DNA of 64,000 nucleotides from Acestrorhynchus altus (lineage: Eukaryota; Chordata; Actinopteri; Characiformes; Acestrorhynchidae). The stretch lies in the NCBI GenBank assembly GCA_034509495.1, contig CM067510.1:33869994-33933993 (forward strand). The letters are read 5' to 3'. The notes under the pieces are model-generated. The model was given only the letters and a program-made list of their open reading frames with translations, had not been told where the DNA came from and did not search any database. Position 1 is the stretch's first letter. The number at the start of each line of letters is the position of its first letter. Of this stretch, positions 47,301 through 58,013 are shown in pieces. A program made the translations under genes and the position numbers.

Positions 47301-49345
47301 TCAGATGGTCCAGTAAGGGCATCAGTCTGTCCAGTAGCAGCTTCAGTTGGTTTAGTTGGGGCTTCAGATGAGGTAGTATGGCCTTCACTTGGTCCAGTTG
47401 GAGCTTCAGTTGAGCTAATAGAATCTTCAGTTATTCCAGTATGAGAGTCAGGTGAACCAGTAGGGGCTTCAGGTTGTATAGTAGGATCTTCAGTGGTTCA
47501 ATAAGGGCTAAGCAGCTCAAATTAATTAAAAGCATAGAGAATTTAAGAAAGAAGCTAAAGAAACAGAAAAATCATTGTATCTAAATTTTGTGATCAATGG
47601 ACCAATAAAAATATGGTGGAGCATCATCAAAATGTTGACACTGACTTTCATTAAGGTTAGGATTGTTTTCCCTTCTTATATGGGTGTCTTTGAAGATAAA
47701 AGGTTTTTGAAGTGACATTGTCTATTTTCAAAGCAGATGTCTTTGATATCACAGTTAAACATCGTCATCTGTGTAACGTCAAATAAAGTTACGCTGCTTT
47801 GAATGACTTCCTATTACTTCAGACAATTCAAGAATAATTAAATAGTCAAAAGCAGCGTTTTCAATATTATGCTTTGCTTTTTGTGAAATCCACTGCAAGT
47901 GCTCAGTTATTGTTTACCGACTATAGAGTTTCATTTATTAACTCTATACAGAGGAAAAGCGTCCAGATGTTTGTGTACTATTTGAGCTCATTGTTCATTA
48001 ACTATAAGACCCGGTAATATTAATATCATGGCACGAGGATAAAGCAGGATTCCGGCGTCCAGACTTTAACCAGCAGAAAGGCTGACAGGATGTATGATAT
48101 AAGATGCTACCGTTATGAATCTGACTCTCTTTGATCTGCACTGCATATTACTGTTGCTTTGCCATCTACAAAGAAAGGAAAAATCAGCTCTGTGGTCCAT
48201 TGCCACAGACGGTTCCCATAATGTAAAGAGCAGCTTCCCTTTTCAAATGTGGAGGTTTGGTTTGTTGCTTCTGCAGGTTCTCATGTTGAACTTTTAATGA
48301 AAGCCAGAAGACGACCCTGCACAGGGGCTTTAGCATGTCATAACATCTGAACAAACACCGAGTAACAGGCTTTAAAGGCCAGAATGAATTAAAAACAAAG
48401 GTTAGTGGTTAACTACAATTTGACCATGAGTTAACAATTATTGTTGACAGCTACAACATGGACGTGGTTTGTAACTCAGTCACTCAGTCACTGACTGACA
48501 TCATGACTTTTTACTCCACAGACGGAAGAGCTATTCGTAGAATAATTCAGCTTTCAGTGCGTCACATCGTGATATCATTCATAACATGATAATGTAATCA
48601 TCTGGACGAATTCTAACTAAATTCATTAGAATCAAAAGAATCAAAATATTATCCAACACCAAATGTCCTCCAACACTTAGATATTCAGTTAATCAAAGCG
48701 GGGTTGAGAATCGGCATCAATTAAGCAGAGACACACACGGTCTGGATTTCTGACAGTTCTCATCAATAATTCACAAATAATTCATCAGTCAGAGTGAAGA
48801 TGTCTGATGGAAGACACTACAGGAGGGATGAGTAGTGCAGTTACCCACACAGGGCACACTGTACTGAATTAAGATGTTTGAGAAGGTGAAATGAGGCTGT
48901 CATGGTGAAAACTACTGCTATCTAAAGTGACACTGATTCTACCACCACGCAGAAGAAGCCTTAGTGAAGGTCTTTCCAACTCCTTGGAAGTGCAGGTGCC
49001 TCCACTGGGCATAACTGTTGTAGTAGGGTTAAACTCGAATTCTGTATTAAAAGCATTAAGGGAATTCCTGCCCCTTTGGAAAGAGAGCCAAGCAATGGAA
49101 TTGTCATTTCTCTGTGAACCTGGACAGATTCTGTATCGTTGTGAAAAACATGAATAAAAGGAGTAAAACACGGACTCCTTCCCTCACAGACACAGTCAGA
49201 TCTATAACAGCAGATAGTCGGTGTAATAATCTATATCTTTATCCGTATCATCATCAACAGGATGAAAAAGAGAGTCACTCACTGGAATCTGCTGCTGCGT
49301 GGCTTTGCTGTCAGATAAAGGATGATCAGCTGCATCTGCTGCCAT
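40747..49345 (-). CDS. mucin-13-like transmembrane mucin, copy C
   Basis: Order on the minus strand: signal exon (49345 or 49335 to 49283), PTS exon (47509-45747), short PTS exon (45178-45127), relic EGF1 (45034-44922), EGF1 (43826-43707), SEA in three exons (43602-43496, 43398-43328, 43018-42897), EGF2 (42786-42658), EGF3 in two exons (42565-42520, 41758-41721), membrane helix (41536-41446), tail (41332-41140, 41058-40747). Every junction from EGF1 to the stop joins in frame, giving about 325 residues. The architecture PTS-EGF-SEA-EGF-EGF-TM-tail is that of MUC13, an apical epithelial mucin; MUC3/12/17 differ mainly in the number and placing of EGFs. The 5' half is less secure: the signal exon has the wrong phase, the PTS array has indels, and the relic EGF1 is frame-broken. 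I infer a surface mucin; the ligand is unknown. Confidence 0.8.
41446..41536 (-). CDS. mucin C transmembrane helix exon
   Basis: 91 nt. Encodes about 24 hydrophobic residues (YLLAVVIVSAALGTLLLASL and on) followed by QQRTRR, a basic stop-transfer. This fixes the orientation: mucin and EGF parts outside, tail in the cytoplasm. Confidence 0.9.
41721..42565 (-). CDS. mucin C EGF3, two small exons
   Basis: Exons 42565-42520 (46 nt, CSSGERAVDSETCEP) and 41758-41721 (38 nt, CSFGYSGFNCEE) join in frame into the juxtamembrane EGF-like module. The 0.76 kb intron holds an old interspersed repeat. Confidence 0.8.
41840..42440. repeat. unclassified interspersed repeat in mucin C intron
   Basis: Non-coding; shares gctgctcttttgagg with 5585-5600. 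I recognise the style of a non-autonomous DNA transposon but cannot define the ends. Confidence 0.3.
42658..42786 (-). CDS. mucin C EGF2 exon
   Basis: 129 nt, phase 1 to phase 1. Cysteine pattern C-x4-C-x6-C-x8-C-x1-C-x14-C, directly after the SEA exon. Acceptor preceded by the tract ttcctcttcag. Confidence 0.85.
42897..43018 (-). CDS. mucin C SEA exon with G-S-V-I-A-D cleavage-type site
   Basis: 122 nt. Reads KGSVIADVDSFFELGS: the G-S followed by hydrophobics is the site where SEA domains of MUC1-type mucins self-cleave, giving two subunits that stay associated. The rest (VEQALLSVTVNGSHARVE) completes the fold. Donor gtacgt, phase 1. Confidence 0.87.
43039..43082. repeat. (AATT)n microsatellite
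   Basis: About eleven tetranucleotide units 20 bp upstream of the SEA cleavage-site exon of mucin C; an (ATC)n run follows at 43183-43210. Confidence 0.95.
43328..43602 (-). CDS. mucin C SEA domain, first two exons
   Basis: Exon 43602-43496 (107 nt, starts KTFPSNLKFAVDF) and exon 43398-43328 (71 nt, ISQSFSEPQFLSLGYIGSTV) with an intron of 97 nt between them. They form the N-terminal strands and helix of a SEA domain and end in phase 2 before the cleavage-site exon. Confidence 0.85.
43707..43826 (-). CDS. mucin C EGF1 exon
   Basis: 120 nt, phase 1 to phase 1. Reads PCDLNPCPPESTCEV, then CVCRPG and KTCSL: six cysteines of an EGF-like module placed just before the SEA domain. Confidence 0.85.
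43858..44215 (+). repeat. 50-bp minisatellite MS-B, array 3
   Basis: About seven units, upstream of EGF1 in mucin C, a different intron from arrays 1 and 2. The flank follows to about 44525. Confidence 0.88.
44922..45034 (-). pseudogene. mucin C second, decayed EGF1 exon
   Basis: Splice sites (acceptor cccacag, donor gtaagt) survive and the ends read like EGF1 (CDLNP near the start, FYS.EQKTCSL at the end). The middle differs in several bases and is 7 nt short of the 120-nt norm, so the reading frame and two cysteines are lost. It could also be a real exon with base-call errors. Confidence 0.6.
45127..45178 (-). pseudogene. mucin C short PTS exon, frame-broken
   Basis: Counterpart of the 39-nt exons in A and B, but 52 nt long and with an in-frame TGA when read in the phase the EGF exon needs. 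Thr/Gln/Pro-rich. Confidence 0.45.
45747..47509 (-). CDS. mucin C PTS tandem-repeat exon, TVAPTG(P/S) units
   Basis: About 84 units of 21 bp; the minus strand reads T-V-A-P-T-G-P or T-G-S, a typical O-glycosylation domain. The donor gtcaga after ACT GAA G keeps phase 1. The distal 0.5 kb (above about 47100) is more diverse, with units such as SEAPTG and TEAATG. Between about 46480 and 47000, and near 47490, single-base losses break the frame. The 5' boundary (acceptor near 47510) is approximate. Confidence 0.75.
49283..49345 (-). CDS. mucin C candidate signal-peptide exon (phase anomaly)
   Basis: Homologous to the signal exons of A and B (shared core atcatcctt after cag). The Met at 49335 reads MQLIILYLTA, a hydrophobic start, but ends in phase 2 at donor gtgagt. 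The Met at 49345 reads a polar peptide ending in phase 0. A and B both end in phase 1. Either the exon is frameshifted, a different donor is used, or the base calls are wrong. Confidence 0.45.
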
Positions 49346-49794
49346 TCTGATAGATCCTCGATTAAGATAAAGTTTTTAAGAGACAGAACTTCATATGGGA
49401 GCCTTCCCCTCTGTAATGGTCTGAGTGTTGGGCGCTCCAGGTTTTAACAGGTGGACACAGGTCAGTTTCCTCCACCATTTCCGTCTGAACTGCTCGTGAA
49501 TCTCAGCTTCTAGACACTCAAGGGCAAGTAGGCAAGGTTTATCCATTTACGAGTGTGAAATCCCCTTCAGTTCTGTCGTTTGGTTCTCTCTGTAACAGAG
49601 AGAGAACTGTAGTGAATCAGCCAAGCAGGCACAAACCTCTGCATGTTTGGCAAAGTTCTTCAAAATCTCCATCAAAGAACCAGTTAACTATTAGAACCCA
49701 AGATGCACAATTCACGGACAGGTACATGCTGTTTTATAGGCTTAAGATACATCACATATCATAACTAACTACAAGACTTACTCTGTATCACCCT

Positions 49795-50892
49795 GCTCTC
49801 AACATATGAATCATATGTGATGAATTATCAGTAATTCAGCTCAGAAAACAGATAAAATTCACTCCAACTGAATTCAATCCCAGTTTAAATATCAAACAAG
49901 CTTCCAGTGCATGTTTACTGATCAGAGAGAGGGGGCGGGGCTGACGCTCAACCTGCATAGACTCTGACTGATCAGAGAGGGGCGGGGCTGACGGCTCAAC
50001 ACCATGCAATTTCCTGACTGATCAGAGAGAGGGGAGGCGGGGCTGTTGATCAGCCTGCATACAGACTCTGACTGATCAGAGAGAGAGTGGGCTGATGATC
50101 AACCTGCATACAGACTCTGACTGATCCAGAGAGAGAGCGGCTGATGATCAACCTGCATGCAGACTCCTGACTGATCAGGAGAGAGAGCGGGGCTGATAGT
50201 CAGCCTGCATACAGACTCTGACTGATCAGAGAGAGAGGCGAGCTGATGATCCAACCTGCACACACAGACTCTGACTGATCAGAGAGAGAGCGGGGCTGAT
50301 GATCAACCTGCATACAGACTCTGGCTGATCAGAGAGAGGGCAGGGCTGATGCTCAACCTACCATACAGACTCTGACTGATCAGAGAGAAGCGGGGCTGAT
50401 GCTTAACACTGCATACAGACTCTGGCTGATCAGAGAGAGGCGGGAGCTGATGATCAACCTGCGCCACAGACTCCTGACTGATCAGGAGAGGGGGCGGGGC
50501 TGATGATCAACCTGCGCCTGAACTCCTGACTGATCAGAGAGAGGGGCAGGGCTGATGCTCAACCTGCATACAGACTCTGACTGATCAGAGAGGAGCTTGG
50601 GCTGATGCTCAACCTGCATACAGACTCCTGACTGATCAGAGAGAGGGGCGGGGCTGGCGCTCAGCCTGCATACAGACTCTGACTGATCAGAGAGAAGTAG
50701 GCTGATGATCCCAGCCTGCATACAGACTCTGACTGATCAGAGAGGGGCGGGGCTGATGCTCAGCCTGCATACAGACTCTGACTGATCAGAGAGAGAGAGG
50801 AGCGAGGCGATCAACCTGCATACAGACTCTGACTGATCAGAGAGAGGGGGCGGGGCTGATGATCAACCTGCACACAGACTCTGATCAGAGAG
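49795..50892 (-). repeat. 50-bp minisatellite MS-B, array 4, inverted, with flank
   Basis: About twenty units in reverse orientation (50), with the conserved flank at 49795-49920. It begins 0.5 kb upstream of the mucin C signal exon. Each good unit carries GGGGCGGGGC. Confidence 0.9.
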
Positions 50893-51954
50893 ATCTCAAA
50901 TGAATACTTCTCCAATGAAAACAATGTGGAGTAGTCTAGGATCTGCTGAAAATAACAGTATCTGATTACAGCTATAAGTGTAATAATAAATAATATAATA
51001 ATAAGAAATAATATAATTATTATTATTATATTTTATCAGACATTATTAGCTTGGCTGGGTGGTTAGGTGAGTATTAATTTCATTCTAAAATGTTGAGATT
51101 TATTGGTAGATTTATCACTGGTTCCTTGTGTTGAATGAACTGATGAGAGTTATATGATTATATTATCATAATAACGACAGCAATAATATTAATATGAACA
51201 ACAGTTCAGACTCCTCAGGATATAGATTCATAAATACTCATAAACCAATATTTCCTTTTCCCTGTTATGTCATAATTGAATAATTGTGGTGAAAAGATTG
51301 AGTGAAATCAGATCATCAGGGCAGGATGGAGAGTGCTAAGCTGAGAGTAATCTGATCTGACTGGTGCTACGGTAGTGAAGTCCCTTGGTCTGGCAAGTTT
51401 TCAAGACTGGCACACCAGCAGATGGTCCACACCGGCAATAAATCCAAACTTTCAGAACAGAGTTGATCAAAATATCCAGTGTTCAAAAGCAAATATAGAG
51501 GCTTTAGTTGTCTTGAACAGTTAGAAACGATCAATAGAATTTATCAGTGCAAATCCAGGCCATAAATTCCATGGGGTTCTCTAAGCAGCCGACTGAGGAT
51601 CTGATCAAATCAGGGAAGGCTATAAAAGAACCTGATGTCGGAAATATTAAGGATTGTCAGTGGAACTGAGGAGGTCAAGATCTGTAGCTCTAATGAAATT
51701 CTCAGATACAGCTGCCTGTATGCTGGCAGGAACAGTAACGTACCACCTATATGACATCATGGGACATACTGGAACTTTAACCTCTTTAACTGGTACCTCA
51801 AATTAAAGGTTACTACGGAGTCACGTTTTGGCATTCAAAGTACCAGGACATGAGTATAGTTCTCTGGTGGAGCTTTTGGTGGATCTTCTCAAACATGCAC
51901 AAGTCCCCATGGTTTTTTGGGCAGATTCACTGCAGTAGTTCTGTTTATTAACCC

Positions 51955-52062
51955 CGCCCCCATCAGCCCCGCCCCCTCTCTCTGATCAGTCAGAGTCTGT
52001 ATGCAGGTTGATTATCAGCCCCGCCCCCTCTCTCTGATCAGTCAGAGTCTGTATGCAGGTTG
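51955..52062 (+). repeat. 50-bp minisatellite MS-B, array 5 (two units)
   Basis: Two near-perfect forward units, 1.1 kb from the inverted array 4. Confidence 0.85.
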
Positions 52063-52316
52063 TATATTTTTTCTTTTAGAGTTAGGACTCTGCATATTCT
52101 TCAAATAATAAGTTCCCAAAGTTTAATAGGTCACAGAAGGTCCTTGTTTTGTAATATTTGTCTTTTTTTTAAATATTTGTAAATAGTTGGGATGAGGTAA
52201 TGTGATGAAAATTTTATTTGTAAAGGTAGAGTAAAACGAAAGCGTTGAATCAACAAGAAACTGCTGTAACAGTGTAAGTCTTAAGTTATGCCAAGTGTTG
52301 GTAGAATTGCAGTGAT

Positions 52317-52488
52317 CAGTGTTTCTCAAACCTGGTCCTGACGGCAGCTCTGCTCCAGATCTTAGAGCTTTCTGTGATTCAGCTGATCAGCTCATTAGAG
52401 TGCAGAGTCACAGGGGGGTGCTATAGCAGGGAATCCTCTCAAATGTGCAGGGCAGGGGTGCCTGTAGTACCAGGGTTGAGAAACACTG
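52317..52488. mobile_element. short hAT-like MITE
   Basis: 172 bp with inverted ends cagtgtttctcaaacctgg and gggttgagaaacactg. Non-coding. Confidence 0.65.
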
Positions 52489-52551
52489 ACATTGACTACA
52501 GTGACACTTTGGTAATTTGGTAAATCAAAGCAATTCTATAAGCAGTCAGCA

Positions 52552-52790
52552 TAAATTCCAGCCTTGTGACTGGAAGGTCGCTGGTTTGATTCACTGAACT
52601 GGAAGGACATGACTGAACTGCCCTTGAGCACTTAACACCCCGGCTGCTCCCCGGGCACCGTGAATAGGGCTGCCCACCACGCCGGGCATGTGTGCTCACT
52701 GTGTATATTCACAAGTGTGTGTGTTTCACTGTGTGGATGGATTAAATTCCCCTGTGTGCAGTAATACGGGTATGACATGATGAGTGATTG
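52552..52790 (+). mobile_element. tRNA-derived SINE
   Basis: Contains ctggtttgattcactgaa (box B-like) followed by a fish SINE body (gccottgagca-type text, ctgctccccgggcaccgtga, gggctgcccacc). The tRNA head is incomplete. Confidence 0.6.
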
Positions 52791-55071
52791 TGAACATCTG
52801 CCAAGAGCTGTACGTGAGAATTCAACACACATTTCATAAAATCGTTGGTCAAAGGATAAGAAGGGGAGAGTGGAGAGGCGAAGGCGTTTATGTGCTGCAA
52901 CATGACGCCTGAACCAGGGTGAAAAAATTCCTCTGTGCCAGTGTCTTTATGCTTTTATGGCCACGTGAACCATGCTCTTATTTGCTCTAAGTTTTACTTT
53001 AAACTTTGTCTCCAGCATGTTTCCAGCTGTCTTATCAGGACAAGACTTAACTAGAGTTAATGTCTATTCTTGCAACATTTTCCTTTCACAGCTCTTCTCA
53101 GTTTATCATTGTCTTATCGCAGGTAATAGAGGAGTATAGAGGACAGGTAAAGCAGTGCGAGACACACCACAAACCCTGACTTTTACTGCTAATGACAGCA
53201 GTTTGACGTAAACTGAGACTCATGAGTCTCTCGTCAGTTCTATTTCTGGACAATCTTTAAGATAGGTGGGGACTCCGTTTCAGATAAGCCTCATAGAATT
53301 CACAATCAGTTACAGGCCTAAGCAATGGTTTCATTACTCATGAAAAATTATTTTTAATGTATTAAAAATAACAGATAAATGAGGACAATATATGAACTAA
53401 AATTAAAAAATGTACAATAACGATGTAAGTGAAGCTCAGGAAACGGCTTCTAACGCTGAGATTAAAATGCTCGTTATTGTCTGAATATCTGGACACTGAT
53501 TCTGCCCAGTCCTGGACTAAAGTGCAGGGTCAGCAGTCAGTCAGCATTTGCTGTCATTATTGAATTATAATCAGTGGTCATTTAAACTACTTTTCTGTCT
53601 GTCCTATATTGGCCTTTAAGGGAATCTTTCTGGATTAAAGCTGAATACTGCACCAGAGCCACTGTTTGTGTCCACTATGTGTCCAAAAGCTTCTCATTTG
53701 TGTCCATCAATCATTTCCTCTAAAATCACGTCTGCTCTTTTCTGCTCTACCAGTATCTACACTTGTGGGACGACCTGACACTGGAAGTTGTGAAGTCTTA
53801 TATGAATTTTGACACCATGAATCAGAATATTTCCCCCAAATGACTTTATTCTGCTTTTTGGCTGATAAAACTCTTGAATTCTGTGGTTTTTATGAAGTTA
53901 TTTAAGAGTTATTCATGTGTTCACTCAGGTCCTATAAGTGATATCGCATTAACGGCCCAATGAATGAACAAATCAAGTTTTTTACAAAATGAATGAAGTA
54001 AATTGGAAATTTAAATGGTGTAGAACGATTATTATACGAACTATCGTGGTTCATCATGAACCACAGTCCACTTCCCTGCATTTTCAAATGGATAAATATA
54101 TAAATAAGAAAATAAATAAATGTATTAAATAAATACTTTAGAAACAAATACGACGTAGAAAATAATGACTTTTAAATAGCAGGACACTGTAGTGTCCACC
54201 GTGCATGAAAGGGTAAATGGTGGGTGACGAGGTTGTGGATTATCCCAGCTCATCCCAAAGGTACAGACTTCCAATGATTGTAATTAATAGTGAATATCTC
54301 AGTCAGATTCTCAGGGGCAGTGGGAGTGTCACGGGAGGGTGGTTCAGTGATGTAAACAAACAGTGTAACCATAGACAAAATGTTCTGTCGCAACGGAGAC
54401 GGGTCCAAAGTATCTCAGATCTGTCAGGCCATCTTACACGCAAGCCAGGATATTCACGCGTTTATGAGCCTTAGACTTTGGTTCAGGAGCCTCGCAGTGC
54501 TCAACCCACTTCATCTGTTTACTGTACAAATTAACAAACAGAAAATATGACCAAAACGACTAAAACCAGCATTCAGAACCTTTAAAGAAACACTGGAATG
54601 AGTTCGTTATAAAGCAGAGGAGTCCAGAATACGTGGTTCTGATGTAATAATCCTGTAAAGTTTTCACCCCAGTGGTTAAAATAAGTTCAGCTTTAGGTTT
54701 ACAGCACTTTTAGCAGCAGGTTCAGGACCTGATTTTTAAAACCCTTCCCAGACTGATATCCACAACCTTCTTTCTGAAGGCCTCAGAGCTCTCTGGATCT
54801 GACCATGATGATCCCACTCACTTCAATAATCAAGAGCAAACCAAACTGATGCCTGAGGTTTAACAAAAACATCTCCTGCACCTGATTCTCTGCTCCAGAA
54901 TGGTTTGGAATAAATTCTTATTAAATCCGACTTCCTTTAAAAATTGATTTTTTTTCTGCTCCTTAAAGTTACTGTTACAAGATACAAGGTTTTGCGTGGC
55001 AGTGAGGATATGTAGCCTAAATGAGCTGGGAGGGCTGGACGGAGTGATTAGGGAGATTCTAATGAACCCAA

Positions 55072-55240
55072 AGACACTGGGAAAGACACTGGGAAAACAC
55101 TGGGAAAGACACTGGGAAAGACACTGGGAAAACACTGGGAAAGACACTGGGAAAACACTGGGAAAGACACTGGGAAAGACACTGGGAAAACACTGGGAAA
55201 GACACTGGGAAAGACACTGGGAAAGACACTGGGAAAGGGT
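55072..55240. repeat. 11-12 bp tandem repeat, gggaaagacact/gggaaaacact
   Basis: About fourteen units of two alternating variants. Confidence 0.9.
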
Positions 55241-56345
55241 TTTCCTGAAGTAAAGGTGGAATAACTGCAGTTTAACAGAGTTAATTTGACAGTTTATAAC
55301 ATCATTTTAGGGCAAAAAGAAATGACTGAATTATATTTCAGACCTTTGGAAGAACGTTTGTAACAGTGGTGTGAACTGAAATGTTAGCTTTCATTTCCTT
55401 TCTAACTTTCATTTATAAAGAAATGGTAAACAGAAACTTCTGCCAAGTGTGGAGATTATTCTTATAATCATTAACTACATATTTCAGCCTCTGCTCATCT
55501 TTAATAACGGCCAGAGCTTCAGAGCAGCTTCAGCTGACTCTAACGCCACCTTCTGGAAATCATCACCAGCGCTGTTCTGCTTCAGTTAGTTATTAATATT
55601 TCAGTTTAGTTAGATATCGTTTATTAATAATTCATCATTAATAGTGAGTACAGATAAACTGGCATTTTTACATGTCTATTCTCCACAGGGTGTCTCAGAT
55701 TCTCTGGGAGGGACATTAAGATTTGAACGTTGGTCAGTGATGCTTTGGCCTTAAAATAAATGTAAAAAATTAGTTAAATGTGTTATTTTGGTTATTTTGG
55801 GTGAAAACAGGGATCCAGAAGAAAGAGTCTGAATGTGAGCTGGTTTGGAAATAAACCTCACTGAGCACTTCATTAGGAACAGCTGTGCACCTGCCCATTC
55901 CTGCAACTGTATAATTAGCCAATCGGGTGGCAGCAGAAATCCTGCAGGTGAATCCCAGCAGTTTCACCTCATATCACCCATCAGAAATGGGAAAAAGACA
56001 GGGTGCTCTGGGTTCTAGAGCAGCTCAGAAAATTAGGATAAAGTGAATCATTTGAATGTTTTTCACAGATTTTTGTTTTGTTGTTGATCAGTTTGGATTA
56101 ATCCAGGATCTCTCCTGGAATCACATTAGTCACTGTATCACACATATGGTATCAACAGAACATTGCACAAAGGTCATGAATACGTTTTCCTTTTTTAAAG
56201 TGTTTGTAGAACGGCTGGGTTTTTATAGCACAACAGTCTGTAGTACTCAGGCTCAATGAAAGATCCAGTGAGCAGATCTGCAGACGCAAAGCCCTGCAGT
56301 GGTCAGTAGAGAATGACCACACTGGAGCCGACAGAAAGGCTACAG

Positions 56346-56505
56346 CAGCATTCCCAATCTCAGCCCTGAGGGCACCAGGAATTTAGAGAATTCCCAACTT
56401 TAGCACATCTCTGAAGGGCTTGTTAATGAGCTGAACAGTTGGATTTGGAGTGTCGGGTAAACATCCAGGGCAGGGAGGTGCCCGGACTGGGTTTGGGAAA
56501 CGCTG
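56346..56505. mobile_element. short hAT-like MITE, diverged
   Basis: Ends cagcattcccaatc and gtttgggaaacgctg are inverted copies and resemble those of the element at 52317. Confidence 0.5.
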
Positions 56506-57059
56506 GTCTACAATCTGTAGCACTACGGTGGGCAGAAAGGCATCTCACCTTGAGGCAGAAGGGGCTACACCAGGGGTATCGTCTGATTTCGCTCCATGGG
56601 GGGGCACCTTCCTCAACCATCAACCCATGGCAGAGGTCGTTTTTGTTCTTTCCAGTTTCATTTTCATTCATATTTGGGAGGCCAGGTGAAGACCTCCACT
56701 GGGTTCCACGTCTGTCAGCCAGGAACAGAAAGCTGAGGTTGCATTGGACCCAGACTCACCTACACAGGACAGCTGAAGATCTGGAAAATCTCAAGTTCTG
56801 CTGAGGCACACAGGCCGTAGCGTCAGAACGTGGACACAACAACTATGTCTACATGAACCACAATCTCATAGGTATGTTTTATAGATTCTTTGGAATCAAT
56901 GCCATGAAGAACTGAATTTGTTGTGAGAGCAAAGAGAGGAACTTTGAGGGCAAAGCCCAGCAAAATAAATCAATCATGAAAACGCATTATCGACTCCCGG
57001 GGGAACAAAGAATTTGGAGCTTCAATCTACTATGAGAAAAATATAAATATTCATTTTTG

Positions 57060-57920
57060 TAAAAACAAATACTCTTAAAAATAAAGGTTCAAATGGTTCT
57101 TTAAAGGGGAGCCACAGAACCACGTTTTGGTCCATAAAGACCTGTTTCTGACAGTAAAACCTCAGTGTTGAAAGACGGTTCTCCTGATCGTTTAACTGCC
57201 AAGAGACATTTTTATCCTTCCATATTTCAGTTCCTCCTTCTGCATATTGGAGGACAAACAGGTTCTGTCAGGACCCGAGTTTGAGTCACTACAGTTTGAT
57301 TAAAAATGTATTAAAAAAAGAAAATTTGCATTTTGGTGTCAGATTGATTTTGAATGCAGTAAAAGTGTGTGTAGTTAGAACCTCTTCACCACTGCCAGAG
57401 ACCCTTAACAGGGACTTTTAATCTAGAAAAGGTGGTGCTCAACTCTGTGGCTCTGAAATGATCCTACCTCAACCATGTACACAGGAATCTGAACACTTCC
57501 AGTTTTCTACTGATCCTTTAAAACTTCTCCAGACACAGCCTATATGATTACAGAGGGTTCCTCAAGGGTTCTATAGTAAAGAAAATGGTTCTGTATGGGA
57601 CAATGAACGCTCTAAGAACCCTTTGCATGATTAAAGGGTCATTTTCATTGGGAAAGGGTGCTGTAGGTTGTTGGGATTCAATACAGAACCATTTTGAAAA
57701 GGAGCATGTAGTACATGGTTCTATGTAGCACCAAAAAGGGTTCTACTATTGTTTCAACATGGCTTGTAAAAAAACAAGAACCCGTTTAGGTGCTACATAG
57801 ACACCTTTTTCCAACAGGTACTAAATAGAAGCCTCTACAAGCCATCCTCCATTACTCTGCAAAGGGTTCTGAGTGTTCTTAGTTCTATACTGAACCAATT
57901 TCTTTACTAAAGAACACTTG
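57060..57920. repeat. interspersed repeat with ggttctatgtagcacc-type text
   Basis: Imperfect internal repetition of aaccattt, ggttctatgtagcacc and agggttct on both strands suggests an inverted-repeat, non-autonomous element or nested copies. Confidence 0.4.
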
Positions 57921-58007
57921 AAGAAGCCTAATTCTAAGTGTTCACTCACAGAGGAAGAGCAGTGTGTCGGCGCCTGCAACACAGACAGGATTTCATAACA
58001 AAAAGGT

Positions 58008-58013
58008 TTTATT
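58008..58013 (-). terminator. poly(A) signal AATAAA, likely for znf281
   Basis: Hexamer AATAAA on the minus strand, followed within 30-50 bases by a T/G-rich tract. Assigned by position only. Confidence 0.5.

Larger units (their letters stand above)
50893..57999. other. znf281-mucin C intergenic region
   Basis: Apart from the MITEs, SINE, MS-B array 5 and tandem repeats listed, I see no exon with a family match. It may hold regulatory DNA of mucin C. Confidence 0.5.

Noticed and set aside
54217..54474. 85-codon frame possibly coding
   Set aside because: No family resemblance, no splice partners, composition like the surrounding intergenic DNA.
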